From Ruminococcaceae bacterium UBA2806 (GTDB taxonomy: Bacteria > Bacillota > Clostridia > Oscillospirales > Acutalibacteraceae): a DNA stretch of 5,624 bases. The stretch is taken from contig DEHG01000087.1 of the NCBI GenBank assembly GCA_002351795.1, positions 9,148 through 14,771 of the forward strand, written 5' to 3'. Shown here in pieces: positions 1 through 5,592 of this stretch. Numbering within the stretch: the stretch's first letter is position 1; every line of letters starts with the position of its first letter. Below the pieces are notes generated by a model. It did not search any database. It was given only the letters and a program-made list of their open reading frames with translations, and was not told the DNA's origin. A program made the position numbers and the translations under genes.

Positions 1-261
1 GAACAAAAACAAGCAAAATGTATTGATAATAGTTCAAAAATATGTTAGAATAAGACAAAATATCTGACCTGACGAAGTACTTATATGCCGAGCATGTATA
101 TTTTCACAGACAAACAGACAGATGGATAGGATTGTTGCGCCCTTTTTCGGTTATGGAAAATTGGTATTTTATATCTCATTTCACGAGAATATTCTTCTTA
201 TGAGGCATGGTTTTAAAAAAGAAAGATAACATGGATAAATTAACAAAAATAATATATAGAT

Positions 262-279
262 TTTGTAATAAATTACAAA
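262..279. promoter_or_regulatory. 18-bp perfect palindrome, possible operator
   Basis: TTTGTAAT and ATTACAAA are exact reverse complements separated by AA, giving two 8-bp half-sites in the size range of a dimeric helix-turn-helix repressor site. It overlaps the best candidate -35 hexamer for the sigma factor gene and lies about 80 bp before its start codon. The base composition makes chance AT palindromes common, but TGTAAT half-sites containing G and C are less trivial than pure A/T runs. No regulator family is assigned. Confidence 0.35.
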
Positions 280-301
280 TTTAAAATAATAATCCAAAAT
301 T

Positions 302-341
302 TTCTTTTTCGTTCGGATAAATATACAGAAACGAAAAAGAA
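302..341 (+). promoter_or_regulatory. 5'-UTR hairpin abutting the ribosome binding site of the sigma factor gene
   Basis: TTCTTTTTCGTT (302-313) and AACGAAAAAGAA (330-341) form a perfect 12-bp stem with a 16-nt loop. The 3' arm ends at the first base of the AGGGAGG ribosome binding site, and T301 and T300 could add U-G pairs reaching into it. It is not a terminator, because purines and a start codon follow instead of a T-tract. It could modulate ribosome access or protect the 5' end of the mRNA. Both roles are inference; the inverted repeat itself is certain. Confidence 0.5.
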
Positions 342-355
342 GGGAGGAAAATTCG

Positions 356-544
356 ATGCCGGATATGGAAACCTTGCTTGCAGAATTATTCGGATATCAG
401 CTGTTTGAGCCGGACAAAAGGCTGCAGCTTATGACGGAGGATACGCTTAGCAGATATGACGATTATGTACTTTCTTTGAATGACCTTGAGTCTGCAGCAG
501 GCGGAGTTTCTGATATACTGCCGGACATTGAAGGGGGAAAAAGA
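356..544 (+). other. Double-glycine leader-like segment fused in frame to the sigma factor
   Basis: The first 63 codons have their own strong ribosome binding site and read like a separate small protein: METLLAELFGYQLFEPDKRL, then a helix, then LSLNDLESAAGG. The ending matches the general pattern of double-glycine leaders (LSxxELxxxxGG) cut by peptidase-containing ABC exporters. From memory, small proteins of about 50 aa with an LFxYQxF start and an ending in AAG plus one residue occur in Ruminococcus-like genomes. No stop codon separates it from Met64 of the sigma factor. Either the separate peptide gene lost its stop, or the organism makes a real fusion. The resemblance was judged by eye only. 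Confidence 0.4.
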
Positions 545-1030
545 ATGAAACCTTCTTTTTCTCCCGAGCAGATCTATAAAAAGTACAAACCGACCGTTAT
601 GGCATATATATCGGCAAGAGTACAGTGCAATGAGGATGCCGAGGATATATGCGGAGATGTTTTTGTGAAGCTTTTTGGGTTGCTTGAAAGCTACGATAAA
701 AAAAGAGCATCAGTTTCAACGCTTCTGTATAAGATCACACATGATATCGTAATTGACTATTATCGCAGGAAACGTGATCACGATGAGCTTTCTGAGGATC
801 ATTCCGTACTTCCCTCCTTGGAGGATATCATAATGGACAGGGAACGTGCAGATGAACTGATAAAGGCCCTGTCAAAACTGCCTCAGCAGCAGAGAGATAT
901 CCTGATACTGCGTTTTTATCGCGGATGGACGCTTGTCAGGATCGCTGAAGAGATGGGACTGTCCTATAATAAGGTAGTAAGCAGACAGAACAGCGCTTTT
1001 AAAACCCTAAGACGAATGCTCGGTGAATGA
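356..1030 (+). CDS. ECF-type RNA polymerase sigma factor with a leader-peptide-like N-terminal extension
   Basis: A sigma-70 family factor of the extracytoplasmic-function type (224 aa), which directs RNA polymerase to a dedicated promoter set. Region 2 spans about residues 74-140 (YKKYKPTVMAYIS, the acidic EDAEDICGDVFVKL helix, then STLLYKITHDIVIDYYRRK for -10 recognition). Region 4 spans about 165-222 (LSKLPQQQRDILILRFYRG, then the helix-turn-helix WTLVRIAEEMGLSYNKVVSR). The linker has no region 3, as expected for ECF factors. Two starts are credible: ATG 356 with AGGGAGG 8 nt upstream, and in-frame ATG 545 (Met64) with AGGGGG 7 nt upstream. The latter gives 161 aa, a normal ECF size, so residues 1-63 are an addition. 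I keep the longer frame because its ribosome binding site is also strong. No anti-sigma factor gene is adjacent. The damaged genes downstream suggest it belonged to a peptide-export locus, but its own domains look intact. Confidence 0.9.
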   Translation: MPDMETLLAELFGYQLFEPDKRLQLMTEDTLSRYDDYVLSLNDLESAAGGVSDILPDIEGGKRMKPSFSPEQIYKKYKPTVMAYISARVQCNEDAEDICGDVFVKLFGLLESYDKKRASVSTLLYKITHDIVIDYYRRKRDHDELSEDHSVLPSLEDIIMDRERADELIKALSKLPQQQRDILILRFYRGWTLVRIAEEMGLSYNKVVSRQNSAFKTLRRMLGE

Positions 1031-1066
1031 TCATTTGTCGGAAAATATATTCAGGAGGTATTTTCT

Positions 1067-1330
1067 ATGAAAAAATAAGAACTTGAAACGAAGTGCAGCA
1101 GCTACAACAACGGCTTGTGGTGGGTACCGCAGAGTAACGGGTTTACCATTCCGAAGCCTGAAAAATATTAATTCTATTGCGGCATGAAGATGGAAATTGT
1201 TGTCCGGCAGTTCATGAAAGCCCATCCCAAAACAAAAAGCTACAGTCTTGATGCGGTTTTGTGCGCAAGCGGAGAATACAAGGCTACGGATCCCGTTTGC
1301 AAGGGCAACAGGGGAAAGAGTACTATATAA
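1067..1330 (+). pseudogene. Small gene interrupted by two in-frame TAA codons, unknown product
   Basis: An AGGAGG site (1053-1058) sits 8 nt before ATG 1067, 36 nt after the sigma factor stop, so a second gene of the operon clearly began here. The frame reads Met-Lys-Lys and stops (TAA 1076-1078). It then continues open as CSSYNNGLWWVPQSNGFTIP and further to TAA 1169-1171, and on as FYCGMKMEIVVRQFMKAHP up to TAA 1328-1330. The segments between the stops look protein-like (WW, four cysteines, mixed charge) and share one frame, so substitution rather than indel best explains the damage. About 87 residues would be encoded without the stops. TAA also ends the hydrolase gene in this window, so codon reassignment is unlikely. 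I do not recognise the family. ATG 1184 could start the last third but has no ribosome binding site. Confidence 0.5.
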
Positions 1331-1347
1331 AAATCACTATCATGAGA

Positions 1348-1380
1348 ACCATTCCTCGCAAAAACGAGGAATGGTGTTTC
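1348..1380 (+). terminator. Hairpin resembling a rho-independent terminator
   Basis: ACCATTCCTCG (1348-1358) pairs perfectly with CGAGGAATGGT (1365-1375) around a six-base CAAAAA loop. The sequence after it, GTTTCTGCGTTTATT, is T-rich but not a clean T-run, so termination may be partial. It lies 17 nt after the last stop of the broken small gene and 47 nt before the next start codon. It would separate sigma factor transcription from the adaptor gene, or attenuate read-through into it. Confidence 0.6.
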
Positions 1381-1422
1381 TGCGTTTATTGAGCTTTTTG
1401 AAATATTATACAGGAGGTAAAT

Positions 1423-1824
1423 ATGGCTGAACAAAACACAGAGGTTTTCAAAAATAAGAAAGCCCTCGAAAGGATCACCGCTCCTGAACAGCTTACCGAT
1501 TATCTCAGGGTAACGAATCCCGGGATATGGGCATTGCTTACGGCAATAATATGTCTTTTGGTGGGGCTGTGCGTATGGAGCATGGCGGGTACTCTGGAAA
1601 CTGTTTCCGACGGCGTAGCGGTCGTTGAAAACGGTCAGGCTGTGATAATGGCGACAAACGGTACAAACGGAGAGATAAGATCGGGAATTCCTGTCCGTAT
1701 CGGCAATGATGAATATACTATCGCAACTGTCGAAAAGGACGATTACGGCAGAGCCGTTGCCCATGCGCCTATCAATAAGGCTGCCTGCAAAATTCCCTGC
1801 CTTCCCCGACAGAAAGGAATTTGA
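1423..1824 (+). CDS. Truncated NHLM-type bacteriocin-export adaptor (membrane fusion-like protein)
   Basis: The protein has a cytoplasmic N-terminus with the motif KKALERITAPEQLTDYLRVT (residues 12-31), one membrane helix (about 35-54) and an extracytoplasmic stretch. The RxxALERLxxPEQLDxLxxVT pattern followed by a single helix is what I know from the secretion (HlyD-like) protein of NHLM bacteriocin systems, which partners peptidase-containing ABC exporters. This is a short form without the long coiled coil and lipoyl domain. Residues up to about 119 look native. The last 14 (AACKIPCLPRQKGI) are out-of-frame reading of the phosphatase sequence that follows, so the natural C-terminus is missing. 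The start is firm: AGGAGG lies 5 nt upstream. No exporter ATPase gene remains in the window, so the product probably has no function here even if expressed. Confidence 0.6.
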   Translation: MAEQNTEVFKNKKALERITAPEQLTDYLRVTNPGIWALLTAIICLLVGLCVWSMAGTLETVSDGVAVVENGQAVIMATNGTNGEIRSGIPVRIGNDEYTIATVEKDDYGRAVAHAPINKAACKIPCLPRQKGI

Positions 1825-2446
1825 CATTTTCGCCTCAATGGATCCTGCAAAGGTGGTCGGCGGAGATTTCTACGATTTCTTCCTTATCGACAACGATCAT
1901 CTTGCAATGGTAATTGCCGATGTTTCGGGCAAGGGCGTACCTGCGGCTCTGTTTATGATGTCGTCTATGATACTTATTAACGACCATGCGCTTATGGGAG
2001 GAACGCCTGCGGAAATACTTGACCGCATAAACAAGCAGATCTGCAAGACAAATAAAGCGAATATGTTTGTTACGGTATGGCTTGGTATACTTGAAATAAG
2101 CACAGGAAGGCTGACCGCTTCAAGCGCAGGTCACGAATTCCCGATAGTAAATACAGACGGAAAATTCGAGCTTCTGAAGGATAAGCACGGTATGCCTATT
2201 GGTGCCTTTAAGAAAGCAAAGTATAAGGATTATGAGCTGACGCTGAAAAAGGGTGACAGTATTTTCCTGTATACAGACGGAGTTGCCGAGGCGACTGACG
2301 CTGATAATAAGCTTTTCGGTACCGAACGCACACTTGATGCGCTCAATGAACATCCTGATGCTGCGCCGGAAGAAATGCTGAAAAATGTCCGCAAGGCAGC
2401 AGAGATTTTTTATGGGATGCTAATACAAATTGCACCTGTCGGGTGA
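1781..2446 (+). pseudogene. SpoIIE/PP2C-type serine phosphatase, truncated at both ends
   Basis: The frame encodes the catalytic domain of a SpoIIE family phosphatase, which in stress and sporulation pathways dephosphorylates anti-anti-sigma (STAS) proteins. Visible motifs in order are FPAFPDRKEFDIFASMDPAK, VVGGDFYDF (metal-binding Asp), IADVSGKGVPAALFMM, AGHEFPIV, GMPIGAF and FLYTDGVAEATDADNKLFG. Family members usually have an N-terminal sensor or linker region, often with membrane helices, before this domain; here homology starts abruptly at about 1781. At the other end, after NVRKAAE, the expected DDxT motif with the last metal-binding Asp is replaced by about 12 unrelated residues and a stop. 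Activity is therefore doubtful. An ATG at 1706 opens the frame but has no ribosome binding site and lies within the adaptor gene. Its place beside an ECF sigma factor and export adaptor suggests it once belonged to the same regulated locus. Confidence 0.7.
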
Positions 2447-2585
2447 TAATGATTTTTCAAAAAAACGTTATTGTGATGCGATATAAATGCATATATAAAT
2501 CTAATTTCATGGATTCAGGAAGTAGTAAAACCCACAACTGTCACATTGATCTTAATATTAACTAATTCCCCGATTTGCAAAGGAT

Positions 2586-3389
2586 TTACTGTATAAAGAA
2601 ACTATACAACCAATCTCCGAAATCGGGTGCAATATCATACAGGGCGTGACCGGAGCCGTTGAAGGTCTTTTGTGTAAATCCCTGATGTGAACCGAGCAGC
2701 GTAATGATCTCCTGACAGGAATCTGCGCCGAGTACCTTGTCATTTTCGTCATAGGAGAACTGCACAGGGCATTTTATACTATCGGCTCTGCCGGTCAGGT
2801 CAAAGCCGAGGATCCCTCTTGCAAGGATGATGAAATGTTCAAGTTCTGCATCGGTAACTGTCTGTGACAGCTTGACGAATCCGTCCTCGATCGTACTGAT
2901 AAATGAAGCCGGAAAAATATCCTCCGCCATTGCCCGGAAAAGTCCTTCCTTGTCCTTGTTTTCTGCGAGACTGATCCATTTTCTTATCACCCCGAAGCGT
3001 ACTTCATCAATGCGCATAGCCGTAGAGCAGAGGGACAGGCGCTTTACAAGTCCGGGATGTTCTGCGGCTATGGTCATAGCGATCATCCCTCCCTGAGAAA
3101 CGCCGAAAAGGTATATGTCCGAAAGACCAAGCTTCTCAAAAGCAATGACTGTATCTTCCGCCATATGACTGATATTGTAGGATGATGGCAGGACAAGCCT
3201 TCTGTCGAAAAGATAGACTGTAAAATCCTTTGCTAAACGTTCATACTGACGGACAATATCCGGCGCAAAGGGCATAACGCTCTGTACGCTTAGCCCCGGG
3301 AGTATAACAAGGGACTTTTTGCCATCTCCGAAACGCAGATATTCCATTATAAAGCTGTCTGTTATTACCTTATCTGTTATATAGTTCAT
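2586..3389 (-). CDS. Alpha/beta hydrolase
   Basis: A 267-residue cytoplasmic protein (no signal peptide) of the alpha/beta-hydrolase fold. The oxyanion-hole region is LVILPGLSVQSV (residues 27-38). The nucleophile elbow is GVSQGG with Ser98. The probable acid is Asp217 in YDENDKV, and the catalytic His is His248 in GSGHALYD. The lid lies roughly at 125-200. The full triad and normal length indicate an active esterase or related hydrolase; the substrate cannot be read from the sequence. The start is supported by AAGGAG about 8 nt upstream. It follows the histidine kinase stop by 53 bp on the same strand with no visible terminator, so it is probably the third gene of that operon. It could be the output of the two-component system or act on a signal molecule; both are inference. 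No clear terminator follows it at 2447-2585. Confidence 0.88.
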   Translation of the reverse strand: MNYITDKVITDSFIMEYLRFGDGKKSLVILPGLSVQSVMPFAPDIVRQYERLAKDFTVYLFDRRLVLPSSYNISHMAEDTVIAFEKLGLSDIYLFGVSQGGMIAMTIAAEHPGLVKRLSLCSTAMRIDEVRFGVIRKWISLAENKDKEGLFRAMAEDIFPASFISTIEDGFVKLSQTVTDAELEHFIILARGILGFDLTGRADSIKCPVQFSYDENDKVLGADSCQEIITLLGSHQGFTQKTFNGSGHALYDIAPDFGDWLYSFFIQ

Positions 3390-3442
3390 TACACGCTCTC
3401 CTTATAGCAGTTTATACATTGCAAGATAATACAAATTCATTA

Positions 3443-4750
3443 TCAATCCTGCCTTAACATTATTTCCGAATAGAAAACCTTGCTGTCAAAACGGAAATTA
3501 CAGTAACCGTTGTTTTTGCTGACAATTGCCTTCACCGATTCAAGACCGATGCCATGCCCTCCTTTTTTTGTGGATGCAAAACTGTTGTTGTTTTTCCTGA
3601 CAGCTCCGGAATATGGATTTGAAATTACAATATAAAGATCGCCGTTAGCTTTTGTATCAGCTGCGAAGAGTATCTTTGAAGATTCATCGTTTACTTCCTT
3701 TGCGGCAGCAAGAGCATTATCAAGAATATTGCCGACAACAGAGCATAATTCATAATCAGAAATGACTACATTCTGAGAAACATTCAGCTTTGCGGTGAAT
3801 CGTATTCCCGCACCTTTGGCTTCGGCAGCATAATATGCTGTTATCGCATTCAATGCCGGATGGTCACAGTAGTGTATCGATGCAGTATTGGCGTCTATGT
3901 CTGCGCCGTAATCGCTGAGCAGCTTCTGAAGCTCTTTGATCTCACCGTCTGCGGCAAGTTTTTGTGCAGTTTTTGCCATATATACAAAGTCGTGTCTGAG
4001 CTTTGAGGTGCTGTCCATGTAATTTTTCAGGTTTTCATACTGTGCAGCCTGAAAACCGAGAATATGCAGATCATGTTCCGCTTCTGTTTTATTGGTTATG
4101 GCACGGGCTATATTGTACTGCATGACAAGAAAAATGATAAAGAATGTAACAAGAAGGATCTCCTCCCAGATATAAAGCTCAAAAATACGCCCTATATGAA
4201 CATTGCTGTAATCGGCAGGTATCATCATGAAATTTGCGGCGGTAATGATAAGCGGAACTATCCAGACAAATCTCCATATAGAATCAATGTTTTCGTTATC
4301 AAACAGCCAGCGCAGCTTTTTAAGAAAAACTATCTCGGCAGTCAGGAACAGAAGGGATATAAGCCATTTTACTCCAACGGAAATAACCGTATCCGATTTC
4401 TGATCCGTCATAGCGTTTACAAAATGTGTTGCAAGACCGCCGAATGAGAATACTGCGATAGCTGTGATAAACAGATACAGCAGCTTTGACTTCTTAACAT
4501 CAAAAAGTATCATATAGACCACAAAAAACGGTACCAGCAGACATCCCAGAGGGATATTCGGATCAATGCCCGTACTCTGTACGATCAGTGCCATAGGTAT
4601 GGCAGTCAGTATCGTTACTGCCGGAACGATAAGGAACAGACGCTTTTTGCCGACCCTGCTATGTGCCAGAACAGGCAGTATACACAAAAAAGCCGCCGGA
4701 AGATCTATGATATAATCCGCAAAGCATAACAGAAATTTTGAAATATCCAT
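3443..4750 (-). CDS. AgrC-like GHKL sensor histidine kinase
   Basis: A membrane sensor kinase of 435 aa. The N-terminal half (about 5-213) contains seven hydrophobic helices and little extracellular loop, typical of receptors for peptides or other membrane-near signals. The linker (214-250) is probably coiled coil. The phosphoacceptor is His253 in SKLRHDF. The GHKL ATPase has an N-box NILDNALAAA (341-350) and a glycine box KKGGHGIGL (395-403). All key residues are present, so it should be active. Start choice: ATG 4750 has GGGAG 7 nt upstream. A GTG at 4756, overlapping the regulator stop as GTGA, is only about 3 nt from that site and is less likely; it would add two residues. The regulator gene ends 2 bp before this start, so translation is probably coupled. 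No AgrB/AgrD-like processing protease or peptide gene is in the window, so the ligand is unknown. Confidence 0.9.
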   Translation of the reverse strand: MDISKFLLCFADYIIDLPAAFLCILPVLAHSRVGKKRLFLIVPAVTILTAIPMALIVQSTGIDPNIPLGCLLVPFFVVYMILFDVKKSKLLYLFITAIAVFSFGGLATHFVNAMTDQKSDTVISVGVKWLISLLFLTAEIVFLKKLRWLFDNENIDSIWRFVWIVPLIITAANFMMIPADYSNVHIGRIFELYIWEEILLVTFFIIFLVMQYNIARAITNKTEAEHDLHILGFQAAQYENLKNYMDSTSKLRHDFVYMAKTAQKLAADGEIKELQKLLSDYGADIDANTASIHYCDHPALNAITAYYAAEAKGAGIRFTAKLNVSQNVVISDYELCSVVGNILDNALAAAKEVNDESSKILFAADTKANGDLYIVISNPYSGAVRKNNNSFASTKKGGHGIGLESVKAIVSKNNGYCNFRFDSKVFYSEIMLRQD

Positions 4751-4752
4751 GT

Positions 4753-5466
4753 TCACTCTCCCTCTTCCAGCAGCTTGTTGAATTGCCTGCTGAGAAATGC
4801 CTTTTCTATCTCCTTTATTTTACGGCGGCTGGCAGGAAGCCGTTCGCCGTTGATCATCACGCAGTCAAGTCCGCTGATATGAGATGTATTGTCAAAATTG
4901 ATGGCAGCACCCCGGTTGATCACCCAAAAGCATGAATAATTCAAAAGCTGTTCGCTCAGCTCGGAAAACGGGATGCGTATCCTCCGTGTACCGTGCTTTG
5001 TGTGTATCTCGCAGTAATTCGAATCGGAATACACATAGAGTATATCACTCAGCAGAAATCTTTCTTTGCCGATCCCGACTGTACGCCGGTCCCTGTCAAT
5101 TGCTCTTTTAACTTCACCCAGCACCTCTTTGATACGCTGTTCTGTATAGGGCTTAATAATATAGTCAAAAGCATGACAGGGGAAAGCCTGGGCCATATAT
5201 TCCGGACTTGATGTAACAAATACCAGGAGGGTGTCAAGGGTTATCTCCCGAAGAAGACGGGCGGCTTCAATGCCGTTTTGTCCTTCCATTATAATATCCA
5301 TGAATACTGCATCATAGGTTTTATCCTTCACAACACGGGAAAACTCTTCTCCGCTGTCAAAAAGCTCTATGACCGTATCACTGTTTCCAATATTGTTTCT
5401 GATTGCATCCGAAAGGACTTCCTGTTCTTTTTGATTGTCGTCAACAACAGCTATCCTCATAAGCAT
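4753..5466 (-). CDS. LytTR-family response regulator (AgrA-like)
   Basis: A 237-aa two-domain regulator. The receiver domain (about 3-122) has the acidic pocket Asp9-Asp10, phosphoacceptor Asp57 in VFMDIIMEG, Thr85-Ser86 and Lys105 in YIIKPY. The LytTR DNA-binding domain (about 131-230) carries typical landmarks: LLSDILYVYSDSNYCEIHT, FWVINRGAAIN and GERLPASRRKIKEI. It would be phosphorylated by the kinase encoded 2 bp downstream and bind paired direct repeats two helical turns apart; exactly such a pair lies upstream (5524-5557). The start is slightly uncertain. ATG 5466 (MLMRIAVVDD) has AAGGAG 4 nt upstream, while ATG 5460 (MRIAVVDD) has it 10 nt upstream or GAAGG 6 nt upstream. The two differ by only two residues. 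It is the first gene of the operon, probably autoregulated. Confidence 0.92.
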   Translation of the reverse strand: MLMRIAVVDDNQKEQEVLSDAIRNNIGNSDTVIELFDSGEEFSRVVKDKTYDAVFMDIIMEGQNGIEAARLLREITLDTLLVFVTSSPEYMAQAFPCHAFDYIIKPYTEQRIKEVLGEVKRAIDRDRRTVGIGKERFLLSDILYVYSDSNYCEIHTKHGTRRIRIPFSELSEQLLNYSCFWVINRGAAINFDNTSHISGLDCVMINGERLPASRRKIKEIEKAFLSRQFNKLLEEGE

Positions 5467-5494
5467 CCTTCTCCTTATAGTATGGATTATCTCT

Positions 5495-5523
5495 ATTATA
5501 CCTCTTTAGAAAGAAAAGGAAAA
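5495..5523 (-). promoter_or_regulatory. Leftward promoter of the regulator-kinase-hydrolase operon
   Basis: Read on the minus strand, a perfect TATAAT (5500-5495) lies 17 bp from a poor -35 position, TTTTCC (5523-5518). The -35 position directly adjoins the nearer 14-bp repeat. A perfect -10 with a poor -35 and an adjacent activator site is the usual form of an activated promoter. Transcription would start near 5488, giving a short leader with AAGGAG before the regulator start. Confidence 0.65.
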
Positions 5524-5557
5524 GACCATTCGTCCCAAAAATTGACCATTCGTCCCA
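5524..5557. repeat. Paired 14-bp direct repeats, probable LytTR binding site
   Basis: GACCATTCGTCCCA occurs exactly at 5524-5537 and 5544-5557, separated by AAAATT, with a 20-bp period (about two helical turns). Within each, ACCATTCGT agrees at eight of nine positions with the LytTR consensus as I recall it ([TA][AC][CA]GTTN[AG][TG]), differing only at G4. The pair lies between the leftward operon promoter and a possible rightward promoter, next to the gene of a LytTR regulator, so autoregulation is the natural inference. The period is 1-2 bp shorter than in agr and VirR sites. No other copy was seen in the window. Confidence 0.7.
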
Positions 5558-5563
5558 CACTGC

Positions 5564-5592
5564 TTGTTTTTACTAAAATTCATTACTAAAAT
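5564..5592 (+). promoter_or_regulatory. Possible divergent rightward promoter
   Basis: TTGTTT (5564-5569) and TAAAAT (5587-5592) are 17 bp apart on the + strand, and the -35 begins 6 bp after the end of the second repeat. The LytTR-like consensus reads in this same direction. The expected start near 5599 leaves only about 25 nt before the window edge, so no gene can be named. AT-rich sequence makes a chance match possible. Confidence 0.4.

Larger units (their letters stand above)
1..355. other. AT-rich non-coding leader upstream of the sigma factor gene
   Basis: No convincing gene lies here. The stretch becomes very AT-rich after about 200. It holds two ordered elements, listed separately: a palindrome at 262-279 and a hairpin at 302-341. 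A strong ribosome binding site (AGGGAGG, 341-347) ends it, 8 nt before the ATG at 356. A 35-codon frame (122-229) and a 17-codon frame (231-284, MDKLTKIIYRFCNKLQI) are open but lack a convincing ribosome binding site. The 17-codon frame could be a leader peptide, but nothing beyond its position supports that. A possible promoter is TTGTAA (263-268) with TAATAA (287-292), 18 bp apart, which would start the transcript just before the hairpin. This is a weak guess in such AT-rich DNA. Confidence 0.6.

Noticed and set aside
122..229. Open frame of 35 codons starting MDRIVAPFFG in the left leader.
   Set aside because: No ribosome binding site precedes it, the composition is unremarkable, and no family is recognised.
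231..284. Open frame of 17 codons (MDKLTKIIYRFCNKLQI) that could be a leader peptide.
   Set aside because: Only a weak purine stretch precedes it, and such short frames are expected by chance in AT-rich DNA. The palindrome inside it is a better-supported element.
1067..1330. Stop-codon readthrough or reassignment of TAA in the small gene.
   Set aside because: TAA ends the hydrolase gene in the same window, and no recoding structure is visible. Decay is simpler.
1348..1375. Hairpin arms (CCATTCCTC) resemble the LytTR-like repeat (CCATTCGTC).
   Set aside because: The arrangement is inverted, not direct, with no suitable period, and the hairpin fits a terminator. The shared letters are probably chance.
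1240..1827. Long minus-strand open frame opposite the adaptor gene.
   Set aside because: It lies opposite a + strand coding region with clear motifs, has no ribosome binding site, and its translation resembles no protein.
2401..2564. An open frame without ATG runs across the phosphatase end into the convergent gap (through CTCRVIMIFQKNVIVMRYKC).
   Set aside because: It has no start with a ribosome binding site and the composition is biased. It may be a fragment at the second breakpoint, but nothing supports a gene.
4064..4447. Open frame of 127 codons on the + strand.
   Set aside because: It is antisense to the membrane part of the histidine kinase, whose motifs and start signals are convincing.
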